Numbered from the stretch's first letter, positions 1 through 8,914 are shown. The stretch is 64,000 bases of DNA from Flectobacillus major DSM 103 (GCF_000427405.1 NZ_KE386491.1:727001-791000); one strand, 5' to 3'. Translations and numbers: made by a program. Notes: generated by a model not told the origin, from the sequence alone.

Positions 1-1
1 C

Positions 2-2089
2 ACTTCGGCCGAGGCTTCTCAGCCAGAAATTCAGAATTTAAGTCGGCTAGAAGCTTCTTTTGAGTTAACGCCTTTTGTAGTAATCGAAAAATCTGGAAAA
101 ATTACTATCATGAATTCTAAACCCGAAATAGGGCAAGGTACATGGCAGTCGATTCCGATGATTATTGCCGAAGAATTAGAGGTTGGCTTAGACCAATATA
201 CCATTCAACAAACCAATGGCGACAAAAAATTTGGAGGGCAAACCGCAGGAGGAAGTGCGTCGGTAAGAACCAGTTTTGCTATGCTTCGCAAAACTGGAGC
301 AACGGCTCGTGAAATGCTTATTAAAGCAGCCGCTCAGACATGGTCTGTACCCGAAACCGAATGTTATGCCGAACGTGCCGTAGTGTATCATCGTGCTTCT
401 GGCAAAAAAATAGGCTATGGCGAATTGGTAGAAGTTGCTGCAAAACTAGATGTACCCAAAGACCCCAAACTAAAAGATAATAAAGATTTTAAGCTGATAG
501 GTAAAGATACCCAACGCCAAGATATTCCTTTGAAAGTAGCAGGAAAAGCTACTTTTGGGATAGACGTTGAAGTGGCAGGAATGGTATATGCGTCGGTAGA
601 AAGGTGTCCTGTTTTTGGGGGAAAAATCAAGAAAATAGACGATACCAAAACCCTAAAAGTAAAAGGTGTACAAAAGGTTGTGAGAGCCGAGCGAGTTTTA
701 GGAAAAAATAGATACGAGGTGGTAGCCGTTATTGCCGACACTTATTGGGCTGCCCTCAAAGGAAGAAAAGCTCTGTCGGTAGAATGGGATTATCAGGGCT
801 TTGACCAGTTTAATAGCAAAGATTTTGAAAAACAGTTGCGTGATTTGGCCAAAACCGACGGTGTGGTCGACCATAATCAAGGAGACTTTGATAAAGCTTT
901 TGCCGATGCGGCTGTCAAAATAGAGTCTTTTTACGAAACACCAATGGTTTCGCATTCGCCTATGGAGCCTATGAATTGCTTGGCTAGCTGGACAGATGGA
1001 GATAAACTCGAAATATGGGCTTCGTCACAAGGCCCTGATTTACTCCGTAATCGGGTAGCTGAAGGCTTGAATATCCCAGCTGAGAATATTAAAGTAAATA
1101 TCCAATTTAATGGTGGAGGTTTTGGGCGACGCTTGTACCAAGATTTTGCTACCGAAGCTGCCAGTATTGCCAAGGAGGCTGCTAAACCTGTAAAAGTAAT
1201 TTGGACTCGTGAAGATGATACCCAACAAGGGCCTTTTCGACCAATGACTTTTTCGGCTTTGAAAGCAGGGTTTTCGGCCGATGGCAAAGCTCTTGCTTTT
1301 CAGCATAAAGTAATTTCACCGTCTATTAGTGCTACTCAAAACAAAACCTACGACAAAACAAAATCGGATGGTTCAATGACCGAGGGTATTAGTGAACAAC
1401 AATACGAAATTCCGCATATCAAAAACTTCTATGTACATGTCGAAACGCATATTCCACTGGCCGCTTGGCGAGCAGTAACCAGTACAACGTTGTCCTTTTC
1501 GCATGAATGCTTTATTGATGAAATGGCCTATCAAGTCAAAAAAGACCCTTTTACATTCAGGCAGGAGATGCTTACTAAAGAAACTGATACCCGAAGAGTT
1601 TTGAATAAGCTCAGAGAAGTATCGCACTGGGACAAACCTTTGCCAAAAGGATGGGGTAGGGGTGTGGCTCAGTGGGAGTTTTTTGCTGGATTGGCGGCAC
1701 AGGTGGTTGAGGTATCTAAGACTGCTTCAGGAGGCATTAAAATAGAAAAAGTATATGCCGTAATAGACTTAGGCACAGTTGTAAATCCCGATAATACAAA
1801 AGCACAAGTAGAAGGAGCTATCACAATGGCCATTGGGGCAGCTACCAAAGATGCTATTACTTTTGAAAAAGGACAAGTGCAACAATCTAACTTTCATGAT
1901 AATAGAATGGTCAGAATCAATGAAATGCCTGTCATTGAGGTACATATATTAGCCGAAGGTGGTGCCAAAATCAAAGGCGTGGGCGAGCCAGGTTTGCCAC
2001 CGTTAGCTCCTGCATTGGCTAATGCCATTTTTGCTGCTACAGGCAAGAGAATCCGAAAAATGCCATTCGATTTAGATAAAATATCGTAA
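2..2089 (+). CDS. Molybdenum hydroxylase large subunit, isoquinoline 1-oxidoreductase beta type (5' end missing)
   Basis: The frame is open from base 2, so the gene begins upstream of the window; 695 residues are visible and probably only a short N-terminal piece, including any Tat signal, is missing. The family carries the molybdopterin cofactor and hydroxylates N-heterocycles or oxidises aldehydes in the periplasm, with a small 2Fe-2S subunit as partner. Family signatures are EIGQGT near residue 43, the cofactor loop GGGFGRR near residue 370, and GVGEPGLPPLAPA near residue 660, which holds the glutamate expected at the active site. The first Met inside the window (base 110) lies inside the conserved domain and is not the start. 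The MobA-like gene downstream fits a cofactor-maturation role. The substrate cannot be told from sequence. Confidence 0.88.
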   Translation, partial: TSAEASQPEIQNLSRLEASFELTPFVVIEKSGKITIMNSKPEIGQGTWQSIPMIIAEELEVGLDQYTIQQTNGDKKFGGQTAGGSASVRTSFAMLRKTGATAREMLIKAAAQTWSVPETECYAERAVVYHRASGKKIGYGELVEVAAKLDVPKDPKLKDNKDFKLIGKDTQRQDIPLKVAGKATFGIDVEVAGMVYASVERCPVFGGKIKKIDDTKTLKVKGVQKVVRAERVLGKNRYEVVAVIADTYWAALKGRKALSVEWDYQGFDQFNSKDFEKQLRDLAKTDGVVDHNQGDFDKAFADAAVKIESFYETPMVSHSPMEPMNCLASWTDGDKLEIWASSQGPDLLRNRVAEGLNIPAENIKVNIQFNGGGFGRRLYQDFATEAASIAKEAAKPVKVIWTREDDTQQGPFRPMTFSALKAGFSADGKALAFQHKVISPSISATQNKTYDKTKSDGSMTEGISEQQYEIPHIKNFYVHVETHIPLAAWRAVTSTTLSFSHECFIDEMAYQVKKDPFTFRQEMLTKETDTRRVLNKLREVSHWDKPLPKGWGRGVAQWEFFAGLAAQVVEVSKTASGGIKIEKVYAVIDLGTVVNPDNTKAQVEGAITMAIGAATKDAITFEKGQVQQSNFHDNRMVRINEMPVIEVHILAEGGAKIKGVGEPGLPPLAPALANAIFAATGKRIRKMPFDLDKIS

Positions 2090-2250
2090 CTACAATATTT
2101 TTTGCTCTTGCATATTAATGATCAAAATAGAAGGAACAACATCGTTAGGCACAAAGAAAAAGTTCTTTTTGTGGTTTATTGGCAAATGGTAGTATCCATA
2201 ACACAAAATCTTGCTGATACTTTGTGCCTATGTTCCTAAAAAAAGAAGGT

Positions 2251-2853
2251 ATGATACCAAAAATAGCGTTTATTATTCTAGCAGCGGGTAGTTCTAGCCG
2301 ATTGGGACAGCCTAAGCAGTTAGTTTCTTTCGAAGGTTGTACCTTGATAGAACGAGTTTTTAAGATTTCTGTCAGTATTTCGCCTAATGTTCAAATTGTA
2401 TTAGGGGCTAATGCCGATTTGATAAAAAAACGCTTTGAGACATACATTACTCAGCCAATATTTATAGAAAACCCTTATTGGCAACAAGGTATGGGTACGT
2501 CTATCAGAACAGGAGTCAATAACCTGAACGATACCCCCGATGCTGTATTAATACTACTATCTGACCAGCCTGCGGTTTCAATGGAGCTTCTACAAGAAAT
2601 GATACAACATTTTCAGATAAGTGGCAAAGGCATTGTGGCGTGTCGGTATGCGGGGCAATTGGGTGTACCTATGCTGTTCGACAAAAAATATTTGTCCCTA
2701 CTGGCTAGTTTACAAGGCGACAAGGGGGCAAAGGCATTTCTACATCAATTTCCCGACGATATTCAGGTAATAGATTTTGAGGCAGGAAGTTGGGATATTG
2801 ATACCCCCGACGATTTAGCGAGCCTTTCTAACAAAAAAAATGCTGAGAAATAA
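2251..2853 (+). CDS. MobA-like nucleotidyltransferase (molybdenum cofactor cytidylyltransferase family)
   Basis: The 200-residue product starts with the nucleotide-binding loop IILAAGSSSRLGQPKQL (residues about 6-22), the GxG-R-GxPK-type signature of MobA/MocA transferases, followed by LLSDQPAV with its metal-binding Asp and a terminal WDIDTPDDL motif. Such enzymes attach CMP or GMP to molybdopterin so that it can be loaded into hydroxylases like the one encoded just upstream. The start at 2251 is chosen because family members begin a few residues before the loop; an in-frame GTG at 2224 and ATG at 2230 would only add a charged tail. It lies 161 bp after the hydroxylase gene on the same strand. 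Whether it transfers CMP or GMP is not decidable here. Confidence 0.85.
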   Translation: MIPKIAFIILAAGSSSRLGQPKQLVSFEGCTLIERVFKISVSISPNVQIVLGANADLIKKRFETYITQPIFIENPYWQQGMGTSIRTGVNNLNDTPDAVLILLSDQPAVSMELLQEMIQHFQISGKGIVACRYAGQLGVPMLFDKKYLSLLASLQGDKGAKAFLHQFPDDIQVIDFEAGSWDIDTPDDLASLSNKKNAEK

Positions 2854-3203
2854 CTCCCAGCATTCTACGGCATATTGGTATATGCAGTATATTTCGATGG
2901 CGGTCGAAATTCACGATAAGAACACTTACAATTAAACTTGCGATTGGTTCGATACAAAATTGAGCTAAAATAATCTGAAAATAAATAGCCAATTTGGCTA
3001 TTTTATGTCTAAAAAAAGCTATCTTTAGTAGAGTTCACATATTTTTGAAACATTCTCTGTGTTTTTTTGAGCAAAAGTAGTTGATTCCCCAAAATAATTT
3101 TTGTATTATCTTACATTGATATTCACTCATCCTAGAGGCTCCACTAATAATAAAATAAAAATTGTATACCTAAATCCCAAGATAAATACTACCTGGTTTT
3201 TCG
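2854..3203. other. Intergenic region, no gene seen
   Basis: This AT-rich gap separates the MobA-like gene from the LuxR regulator. It holds one convincing hairpin (2983-3003, listed separately). No open frame of useful length or RNA gene was recognised. The regulator promoter must lie in the second half, but no clear TTG-N19-TAnnTTTG match was found. Confidence 0.6.
2983..3004 (+). terminator. Hairpin downstream of the MobA-like gene
   Basis: An 8-bp perfect stem (AAATAGCC / GGCTATTT, loop AATTT) is followed by a short T-rich run. It lies 130 bp after the stop codon, so it is a plausible but not certain terminator. Confidence 0.35.
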
Positions 3204-4010
3204 ATGAGATACCCAAACAATGAACTGCTGAAAACACAAGTTGGCTATAAGTTAGGTTATATACCTGATTTGTCAGAACAGCTATCGGATGAAACATTGG
3301 TTAAATATTATGATATACTAGCATTACTTGCTGGGCATAAAGTACCTCTAAATGCAGTATATGGTTTGGTAGATATGAGTACGTGCTCTTTTAAATATAT
3401 ACAACATACCGCAATAGAGGAGATTATGCTGGGGGTTCAGTCGGGTGAGTTTACCAAAAGTAAATTGTCGGAATGGGACTATTTTCAAGGAAAACCCAAT
3501 AACTCAAGCTATTGGGGGTCGTCATTTCAAATGTTAATAGATATTATTCATCAAAAAAAAGAAGACAAAAGGCGTTCATTTGTTGCGTATGCTTACAGTA
3601 CCAACTACCTAGACGAAATGAGCAACAAGCCTATTTTATCACAAATAAGTGGCTTGGAGTTCGACTCAAGAGGATATCCCTTACTTTGTTTTTTCAAAAG
3701 TCAAGATATTAGTTACCTTACCAAAAACAGTAAGCATTGTGGTATTAGGGTAGAGTTTGATGGAGGCGACGATGTGGTGATTTGTTGTCTACCCGACCCA
3801 CAAATCAAAAAACAAGATATTTTTACAGAACGAGAATTGTCGGTGTTGAAACTATTATGCCAAGGGGCCGAATCAAAACAAATTGCCGAGACCTTGTTTA
3901 TTAGTTCTAATACCGTAGATAATCACCGCAAAAATATGATTCGCAAATTAGATGCCCGCGATACAACGGCGTTGGTACAACTAAGCAAAATGTTAGGTGT
4001 ATTACGTTAA
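3204..4010 (+). CDS. LuxR-family transcriptional regulator with an unassigned N-terminal sensor region
   Basis: The 268-residue protein ends in a LuxR/GerE helix-turn-helix (about residues 205-268): FTERELSVLKLLCQG, then KQIAETLFISSNTVDNHRKN, the usual recognition helix. The first 200 residues show no receiver phosphorylation site and no membrane segment; by layout they resemble the PAS-like sensor half of many Bacteroidetes LuxR proteins, but I cannot name a ligand. It stands alone, with a 350-bp gap before it and a terminator hairpin after it, so it is probably monocistronic. Possible targets nearby are the 4.13-4.40 kb RNA unit and the kinase gene, which is speculation. Confidence 0.85.
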   Translation: MRYPNNELLKTQVGYKLGYIPDLSEQLSDETLVKYYDILALLAGHKVPLNAVYGLVDMSTCSFKYIQHTAIEEIMLGVQSGEFTKSKLSEWDYFQGKPNNSSYWGSSFQMLIDIIHQKKEDKRRSFVAYAYSTNYLDEMSNKPILSQISGLEFDSRGYPLLCFFKSQDISYLTKNSKHCGIRVEFDGGDDVVICCLPDPQIKKQDIFTERELSVLKLLCQGAESKQIAETLFISSNTVDNHRKNMIRKLDARDTTALVQLSKMLGVLR

Positions 4011-4054
4011 GCTATACTACTTAAAGCACAAACGCTTAGCCTCTCCTGTTTAAC

Positions 4055-4088
4055 AAGTCGGTTTTCTTTGTAAGAGGCCGACTTTTGG
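4055..4088 (+). terminator. Terminator after the LuxR regulator
   Basis: A 7-bp stem (AAGTCGG / CCGACTT, 16-base loop) is followed by TTGGTTTTT, 45 bp after the regulator stop codon. Confidence 0.6.
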
Positions 4089-4134
4089 TTTTTATCAATT
4101 ATACAAATTTTATAAAATACACTTAAAAACTCTA

Positions 4135-4142
4135 TACCTTTG
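4135..4142 (+). promoter_or_regulatory. Bacteroidetes -7 promoter element TACCTTTG
   Basis: TACCTTTG followed by C matches TAnnTTTG exactly and sits in an AT-rich stretch right after the LuxR gene terminator, so it should drive a new transcript starting near 4149. No good -33 TTG is visible at the usual distance, which lowers confidence. Confidence 0.5.
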
Positions 4143-4148
4143 CGTCAA

Positions 4149-4398
4149 AGGGGTGATGTCTGATAAGGGTAGTGATTTCAACCAATATTTACGGGCTAAT
4201 AAATAATGGAGTTGCTTTGCAATTAACATTTGATAATCAGTAATTCATAAGATATTTTTGTTTTCCTTTAAGTGTCTAAACAAGTCATCTAATTTTTATG
4301 AATCATATATTACTACCATAATTTGGTATAATCATTGTATAGAAAAGTTAATATGCCTAATGAATAAAAGCCGAAGAATACATCATTCTTCGGCTTTT
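4149..4398 (+). ncRNA. Candidate small RNA or attenuated leader of the kinase gene, about 250 nt
   Basis: The unit begins just downstream of a -7 element (4135-4142) and ends in a very strong hairpin (4366-4398). Between them is no normal-sized gene; the only early frame is a 16-codon ORF at 4156-4206 encoding MSDKGSDFNQYLRANK, whose ATG lies a few bases inside the predicted transcript. I do not recognise a tRNA, tmRNA, 6S, SRP or RNase P signature. The hairpin ends 78 bp before the LytS-type kinase start, so the unit may be a free sRNA or a leader that controls read-through into the kinase gene. Boundaries are inferred from promoter and terminator only. Confidence 0.4.
4366..4398 (+). terminator. 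Strong hairpin terminator or attenuator upstream of the kinase gene
   Basis: A perfect 14-bp stem (AAAAGCCGAAGAAT / ATTCTTCGGCTTTT) encloses a 5-base loop and its 3' arm ends in TTTT. No protein-coding gene ends just before it on this strand, so it terminates either a non-coding transcript or a leader. Confidence 0.75.
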
Positions 4399-4476
4399 GC
4401 ATTGAGAATATTGTATTGTCGGGGATATATACTCCTACAATTTTGTTCATTAAAATAGTACTTATTTAATAGGTGT

Positions 4477-5517
4477 ATGAATACCAATAAAGAAACTGTA
4501 TTTTGGAAATATCATCTGATATGGTGGAGTATTTCTATGGCGTATGCTAGTTTTCCTCCTCATTATTTGCCCAAAGGAGACTGGTTTACGATTCTTTGTT
4601 TTGAGCTATTATTCTTTTCAAGCATGGTTATAGCAACGTATCTGTATAGGCTAGGGTATCGAAAATTCAACCCGAGCGAAGACAGTTTTGTGAATAGAAT
4701 TTTGAGTTGCCTTGTAGGGTCTTTGTTGGTGGGAGGCATATTCTATATACTGCATTATCCAGACTTTATTTTTCATTTCAAAACCCTATCGGTTGGTATG
4801 AGTGCCGAAGAAAGTCTGGGTTATTATTTCGACTGCGTATGGTTTACTTTGCCTTGGTTTACGGGTTATCACTTATACCGTTATCAAGAAATAACAGCTT
4901 ATCGGAAAAAACAGTTTGAAGACATAGAACGAGCCTATCATTTGTCCGAGCTTGAAAACCTACGGAAACAATTGAATCCCCATTTCTTATTTAATTCCTT
5001 GAACGACATCAGGTCGTTGATGCTTTCTGATGTAATGGGGGCAAGAGACGCTATGCTGAAGCTGTCGGAGTTGCTCAGAAACTCGATAAAACTTGGCGAA
5101 TTGTCGCAGGTAACCTTATCGCAAGAATTAGAATTAATAGATGATTATTTGTACATTGAGAAACTTCGTTTTGAAAATAGACTGATTGTATCGAAAAGTA
5201 TTCCCGAATCGACCCTATCGTATAAAATTCCGCCGATTAGTTTACAATTGTTGGTCGAAAATGCTATTAAGCATGGAATTGGCAAATATAGAAAAGGTGG
5301 AGAAATCAAAATTGTAGTAACTCAGCACGAAGGCCGACTTATTTTGCAGGTATTAAATACAGGTAAGCTCAACGAAGGAATTACCTCCAATTCGGGAATA
5401 GGGCTGAAAAACCTCGAAAAACGCTTGTCTATTTACTATGGTACACAAGCAAGCTTGTCGATGAACGGAGATGACGAATGGGTAGTAGCAACAATTCAGT
5501 TACCGATTTCGGTATAA
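4477..5517 (+). CDS. LytS/YehU-type membrane sensor histidine kinase
   Basis: The 346-residue protein has about four hydrophobic segments in its first 145 residues, then the HisKA_7TM-type phosphoacceptor motif LRKQLNPHFLFNSLNDIRSL with the His near residue 169, an HATPase N-box LVENAIKHGIG near residue 260 and a G-box NSGIGLKNLEKRL near residue 307. This is the class that normally phosphorylates LytTR response regulators. Unusually there is no regulator gene beside it: the next gene is truA and a terminator separates the two. A receiver-less LytTR protein lies 3.5 kb away on the other strand. The stimulus is unknown. Confidence 0.88.
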   Translation: MNTNKETVFWKYHLIWWSISMAYASFPPHYLPKGDWFTILCFELLFFSSMVIATYLYRLGYRKFNPSEDSFVNRILSCLVGSLLVGGIFYILHYPDFIFHFKTLSVGMSAEESLGYYFDCVWFTLPWFTGYHLYRYQEITAYRKKQFEDIERAYHLSELENLRKQLNPHFLFNSLNDIRSLMLSDVMGARDAMLKLSELLRNSIKLGELSQVTLSQELELIDDYLYIEKLRFENRLIVSKSIPESTLSYKIPPISLQLLVENAIKHGIGKYRKGGEIKIVVTQHEGRLILQVLNTGKLNEGITSNSGIGLKNLEKRLSIYYGTQASLSMNGDDEWVVATIQLPISV

Positions 5518-5523
5518 AAAAAG

Positions 5524-5553
5524 AAAGCTGTAAGATACGAATCTTACAGCTTT
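5524..5553 (+). terminator. Terminator after the histidine kinase
   Basis: A perfect 13-bp stem (AAAGCTGTAAGAT / ATCTTACAGCTTT) with loop ACGA starts 7 bp after the kinase stop codon. Confidence 0.8.
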
Positions 5554-5742
5554 GCCATATTGCTTCTTGCTATTATTTGATCACTAACCTATTAGATAAG
5601 TTTTCAATACAAAGATAATTTTTTTTTGTTCGCAAGTATTACGAATGTTTGCTAATGAGCAAAATTGGTATGTAAACTGCTGATTTTAGTTTGTAAAAAG
5701 CATTTGATTAAATCAAGAATCGAGATTATAAAAGTAGAAGTT

Positions 5743-6480
5743 ATGCGATATTTTTTAGAATGTTCTTATTTAGGAACAAATTACTGTGGGTGGCAAGTAC
5801 AGCATAATGCTTTGTCGGTGCAAGAAGAGATTGAAAAGGGGTTATCTACCTTATTAAAAACTAAAATAGGTATTTCGGGAAGTAGCCGTACCGATGCAGG
5901 TGTTCATGCTTATAGGCAAATTGCCCATTTTGATAGAGAAACGCCTATTTCAGATACCCATCAATTGGTATATAGATTGAATAAAATTCTTCCACAAGAT
6001 ATTGTGGTCAAGCAAATTTATCAGGTACCCAGTGATTATCATTGTCGGTTTGAGGCCATTTCTCGCAAGTATGAATACCGAATTATCCGCAAAAAATCAC
6101 CTTTCTATCAGCATATTGCCTATCAATTTGAGATGGATTTAGATATTGAAAAAATGAATCAGGCAGCACAGGTACTATTTAACCATATCGATTTTGAATG
6201 TTTTAGTAAACTACACACCGACGTAAAAACCTTTAATTGTACTATTTTGGAAGCAGAATGGAAGCAAGAAAAAGATGATTTATGGGTATTTCATATCAAA
6301 GCCAATCGTTTTTTGAGGGGTATGGTACGTGCAATCGTAGGGACATTGCTGGAAGTTGGCTTAGGAAAATTAAGTGTAGAGGGATTTGAGGAGGTTATTT
6401 TACAAAAAAATCGCCAAAAAGCAGGACGCTCTGTTCCTGCCCAAGGTTTGTTTTTGATGGAGGTAAATTATCCTAATTAA
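5743..6480 (+). CDS. truA: tRNA pseudouridine(38-40) synthase TruA
   Basis: TruA converts uridines 38-40 of the tRNA anticodon arm to pseudouridine. The 245-residue product has the catalytic motif SSRTDAGVHAYRQIAHF, with the nucleophilic Asp at about residue 51, plus the family segments CRFEAISRKYEYRI and NRFLRGMVRAIVGTLLEVG. The start at 5743 gives MRYFLECSYLGTNYCGWQ, matching the usual N-terminus; the frame stays open 26 codons further upstream but that part has no family resemblance. It is converging with radA, and a long hairpin sits between them. Confidence 0.97.
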   Translation: MRYFLECSYLGTNYCGWQVQHNALSVQEEIEKGLSTLLKTKIGISGSSRTDAGVHAYRQIAHFDRETPISDTHQLVYRLNKILPQDIVVKQIYQVPSDYHCRFEAISRKYEYRIIRKKSPFYQHIAYQFEMDLDIEKMNQAAQVLFNHIDFECFSKLHTDVKTFNCTILEAEWKQEKDDLWVFHIKANRFLRGMVRAIVGTLLEVGLGKLSVEGFEEVILQKNRQKAGRSVPAQGLFLMEVNYPN

Positions 6481-6498
6481 ATAGAATTGTTTGTGTGG

Positions 6499-6534
6499 TC
6501 TATAAGCAGGCAAATCTATTTGCCTGCTTATAGA
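6499..6534. terminator. Bidirectional hairpin between truA and radA
   Basis: Two 17-base arms (TCTATAAGCAGGCAAAT and its complement) are separated by only 2 bases, forming a near-perfect 36-bp palindrome. It lies between two convergent genes and probably ends both transcripts, although neither side has a strong T-tract. Confidence 0.6.
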
Positions 6535-6617
6535 AGAGCTGTACGAAGAATGGTACTTTATTAAGAATACAGCCTTCTTATCTAAATACCAAAATCTGTA
6601 ATACCCTAGATTTTTGA

Positions 6618-7994
6618 CTATTTTCTCAATATTTGAATAAATACTTCCTCCAATTTAGATGCCATCCTAATCTTGATGTCAAAGGCATCGGTATTGAGTC
6701 CTTTTGCATTGAACTTTGAAATCCAAATTTCTTTAAATCCAAGTTTCTGAGCTTCGGCAATACGCTGTTCGATACGGTTGACAGCCCTAACTTCACCACC
6801 AAGACCCACTTCAGCAGCAAAGCATATTGAATTAGGCAAACTGATGTCTTCATAAGAAGAAACAATAGAAGTACAAACTGCCAAATCAATGGCAGGGTCT
6901 TCTACCTTGAGGCCGCCTGCAATATTCAAAAACACATCCTGATTACCCAATCTAAAGCCGCCTCTTTTTTCTAAAACTGCCAAAAGCATATTGAGCCTTT
7001 TGGCATCAAAACCTGTCGAACTACGTTGGGGTGTTCCATAGGTAGCAATCGAAACCAACGATTGAATTTCTATAAGCAAAGGGCGGTTTCCCTCTAGCAT
7101 AGCCCCGATAGTAATACCCGAAAAGTCTTCGTCACGCTGAGAAATCAAAATCTCGGATGGGTTGGTAACTTCACGAAGTCCCGATTCTAACATTTCATAA
7201 ATGCCTAATTCAGAGGTGCTTCCAAATCGGTTCTTGGTAGTTCTCAGAATTCTGTAAGCCAAATGCCTGTCGCCCTCAAACTGTAAAACGGTATCTACCA
7301 TGTGTTCCAATACCTTGGGGCCTGCCAATGCTCCATCTTTGGTAATATGGCCAATCATGAATACAGGCGTACCCGATTCTTTGGCATATTTCATCAGTTC
7401 GGTAGCACATTCTTTTACCTGCGAAATACTACCAGCACCAGCCTCAATAAAAGATGACTGCAAAGTTTGAATAGAGTCGATAATAAGAATATCGGGTTCA
7501 AATTGTTCAATTTGCTTAAAGATATTTTGAGTAGAGGTTTCGGTTAGGATGTAACAGTTGTCGCTTTTATGAGTTAGACGTTCGGCACGCATCTTAATTT
7601 GCTGCTCTGATTCCTCGCCCGAAACATACAAAACTCGGTAATTGCTTAGTGTAAGGGCAATTTGTAGCATCAATGTAGATTTCCCGATACCGGGCTCGCC
7701 CCCAATAAGTACCAACGACCCCAGCACAATACCGCCTCCGAGTACTCGATTCAATTCGTTGTCTTTGGTCAGAATACGGGGTTGTTCTTCAAAGTTTATT
7801 TCTTGAATAGCTCGTGGTTTTGCTGCTATTTTGAGCGATGTACTTGGTTTCCAAGACCCTTTGGTAGGCTCTTCTTTCTGAAGAAGCTCTTCAACAAATG
7901 TGTTCCATTCTCCGCACGAAGGGCATCGCCCCAACCATTTCGGGGCTTGATGTCCGCAGTTCTGACAGAAGAAAGAGGTTTTGGTTTTTGCCAT
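6618..7994 (-). CDS. radA: DNA repair protein RadA
   Basis: RadA is a RecA-like branch-migration helicase acting in recombinational repair. The 458-residue sequence has the N-terminal zinc finger (Cys 10, 13, 24 and 27, in FFCQNCGHQAPKWLGRCPSC), a Walker A loop GGEPGIGKST at about residues 98-107, a Walker B segment ILIIDSIQTL, the RadA-specific KNRFGST motif near residue 255 and a C-terminal Lon-like domain. The length is that of the family. It is convergent with truA and divergent from the porin-like gene. Confidence 0.97.
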   Translation of the reverse strand: MAKTKTSFFCQNCGHQAPKWLGRCPSCGEWNTFVEELLQKEEPTKGSWKPSTSLKIAAKPRAIQEINFEEQPRILTKDNELNRVLGGGIVLGSLVLIGGEPGIGKSTLMLQIALTLSNYRVLYVSGEESEQQIKMRAERLTHKSDNCYILTETSTQNIFKQIEQFEPDILIIDSIQTLQSSFIEAGAGSISQVKECATELMKYAKESGTPVFMIGHITKDGALAGPKVLEHMVDTVLQFEGDRHLAYRILRTTKNRFGSTSELGIYEMLESGLREVTNPSEILISQRDEDFSGITIGAMLEGNRPLLIEIQSLVSIATYGTPQRSSTGFDAKRLNMLLAVLEKRGGFRLGNQDVFLNIAGGLKVEDPAIDLAVCTSIVSSYEDISLPNSICFAAEVGLGGEVRAVNRIEQRIAEAQKLGFKEIWISKFNAKGLNTDAFDIKIRMASKLEEVFIQILRK

Positions 7995-8170
7995 TTTTTT
8001 TTATAATATTTTGATATTTAGGTAATTAAGTATAATAGTTTTGTTGGATAGAATAAGATTTTGGGTAATATTAGCTACCGTTTACGAAATTATGCCAAAA
8101 AAACGACTAAATCTTGTATCACATAAAGTTATTATCACGTTATCTTGCCATCAATTGAATTACAATATCG

Positions 8171-8201
8171 TTGAAATACGATTTTATCGTCTGTATCTTT
8201 A
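8171..8201 (+). promoter_or_regulatory. Promoter of the porin-like gene
   Basis: TTG at 8171, a 20-base spacer and TATCTTTA at 8194-8201 match TTG-N20-TAnnTTTG except for the last base, 29 bp before the start codon. Confidence 0.5.
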
Positions 8202-8229
8202 AATTTACACATTCAAAACTTTTGTAAAT

Positions 8230-8877
8230 ATGAAAAAATCACTTTGTATCTTATCCGCAATGTTATTGATTTTGTCGTTTAGCTCAAAAGCTCAGGTTTT
8301 TACTCTAGGTATCAAAGGTGGGGTAAACTTGGCTCAGTTGAAGCTTGGTAACGAATTAACGTCTAGCTCTATTGGGTCAAATTTCCAACAAAGCTTAGAC
8401 ACTAAAACGGGCTATGTAGCTGGTATATATGCCAGAATAGGGAACAAGTTGTTTATTCAGCCCGAAGTATTGGTTTCTGCCAAAGGCGGTACGTTAAATA
8501 TTTTGAAAGGCGGGAGTACTGCCAATAAAGAAACGGTTGATGTAGAATACACCAATATTGATGTTCCTTTGTTGGTAGGCTATAAATTTGGCATATTACG
8601 TTTGAATGCTGGCCCCATGGCCTCATTTAATGTACAAAGTGGAGCAAGCCTCAATGATGCAATTAAGGGCTATACTACCAATGGCGTAGGCGATGCTTTT
8701 AAAAATGCAGCTTACGGCTACCAAGTGGGTGGTGGCCTCGACCTCGGAGCGTTGTCATTGGATGTACGTTATGAAGGAAGTTTGTCAGAAGTAACAGCTA
8801 TCGACCTATCGAATAAGGTAAACTTTAGTCAAAAATCTAATTTATGGCAATTAACCCTTGGCTTGAAGATTTTGTAG
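8230..8877 (+). CDS. Outer-membrane beta-barrel protein (PorT / OMP_b-brl_2 type)
   Basis: The 215-residue product starts with a Sec signal peptide (MKKSLCILSAMLLILSFSSK, cleavage expected after KAQ near residue 22) and continues with alternating hydrophobic/polar strands such as FTLGIKGGVNLAQL and LFIQPEVLVSAKGG, ending in a barrel-like strand LWQLTLGLKIL. This is the pattern of small eight-stranded barrels common in Bacteroidetes. No specific transport or assembly role can be assigned. It is monocistronic, with its own promoter and terminator. Confidence 0.8.
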   Translation: MKKSLCILSAMLLILSFSSKAQVFTLGIKGGVNLAQLKLGNELTSSSIGSNFQQSLDTKTGYVAGIYARIGNKLFIQPEVLVSAKGGTLNILKGGSTANKETVDVEYTNIDVPLLVGYKFGILRLNAGPMASFNVQSGASLNDAIKGYTTNGVGDAFKNAAYGYQVGGGLDLGALSLDVRYEGSLSEVTAIDLSNKVNFSQKSNLWQLTLGLKIL

Positions 8878-8885
8878 ATAACAAA

Positions 8886-8914
8886 ACACCCTCCCGAAAT
8901 TTTCAGGAGGGTGT
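8886..8914 (+). terminator. Terminator after the porin-like gene
   Basis: A 9-bp stem (ACACCCTCC / GGAGGGTGT) whose loop can pair further, 8 bp after the stop codon. It also faces the 3' end of the LytTR gene. Confidence 0.65.

Noticed and set aside
4258-4458. 66-codon open frame on the plus strand
   Set aside because: It runs through the strong terminator hairpin at 4366-4398, has no family resemblance and an odd residue mix, so it is a chance frame.
8064-8073. GGTAATATTA, a match to the start of the intergenic repeat
   Set aside because: Only ten bases match, with no terminal repeat or hairpin around them; expected by chance in AT-rich DNA.
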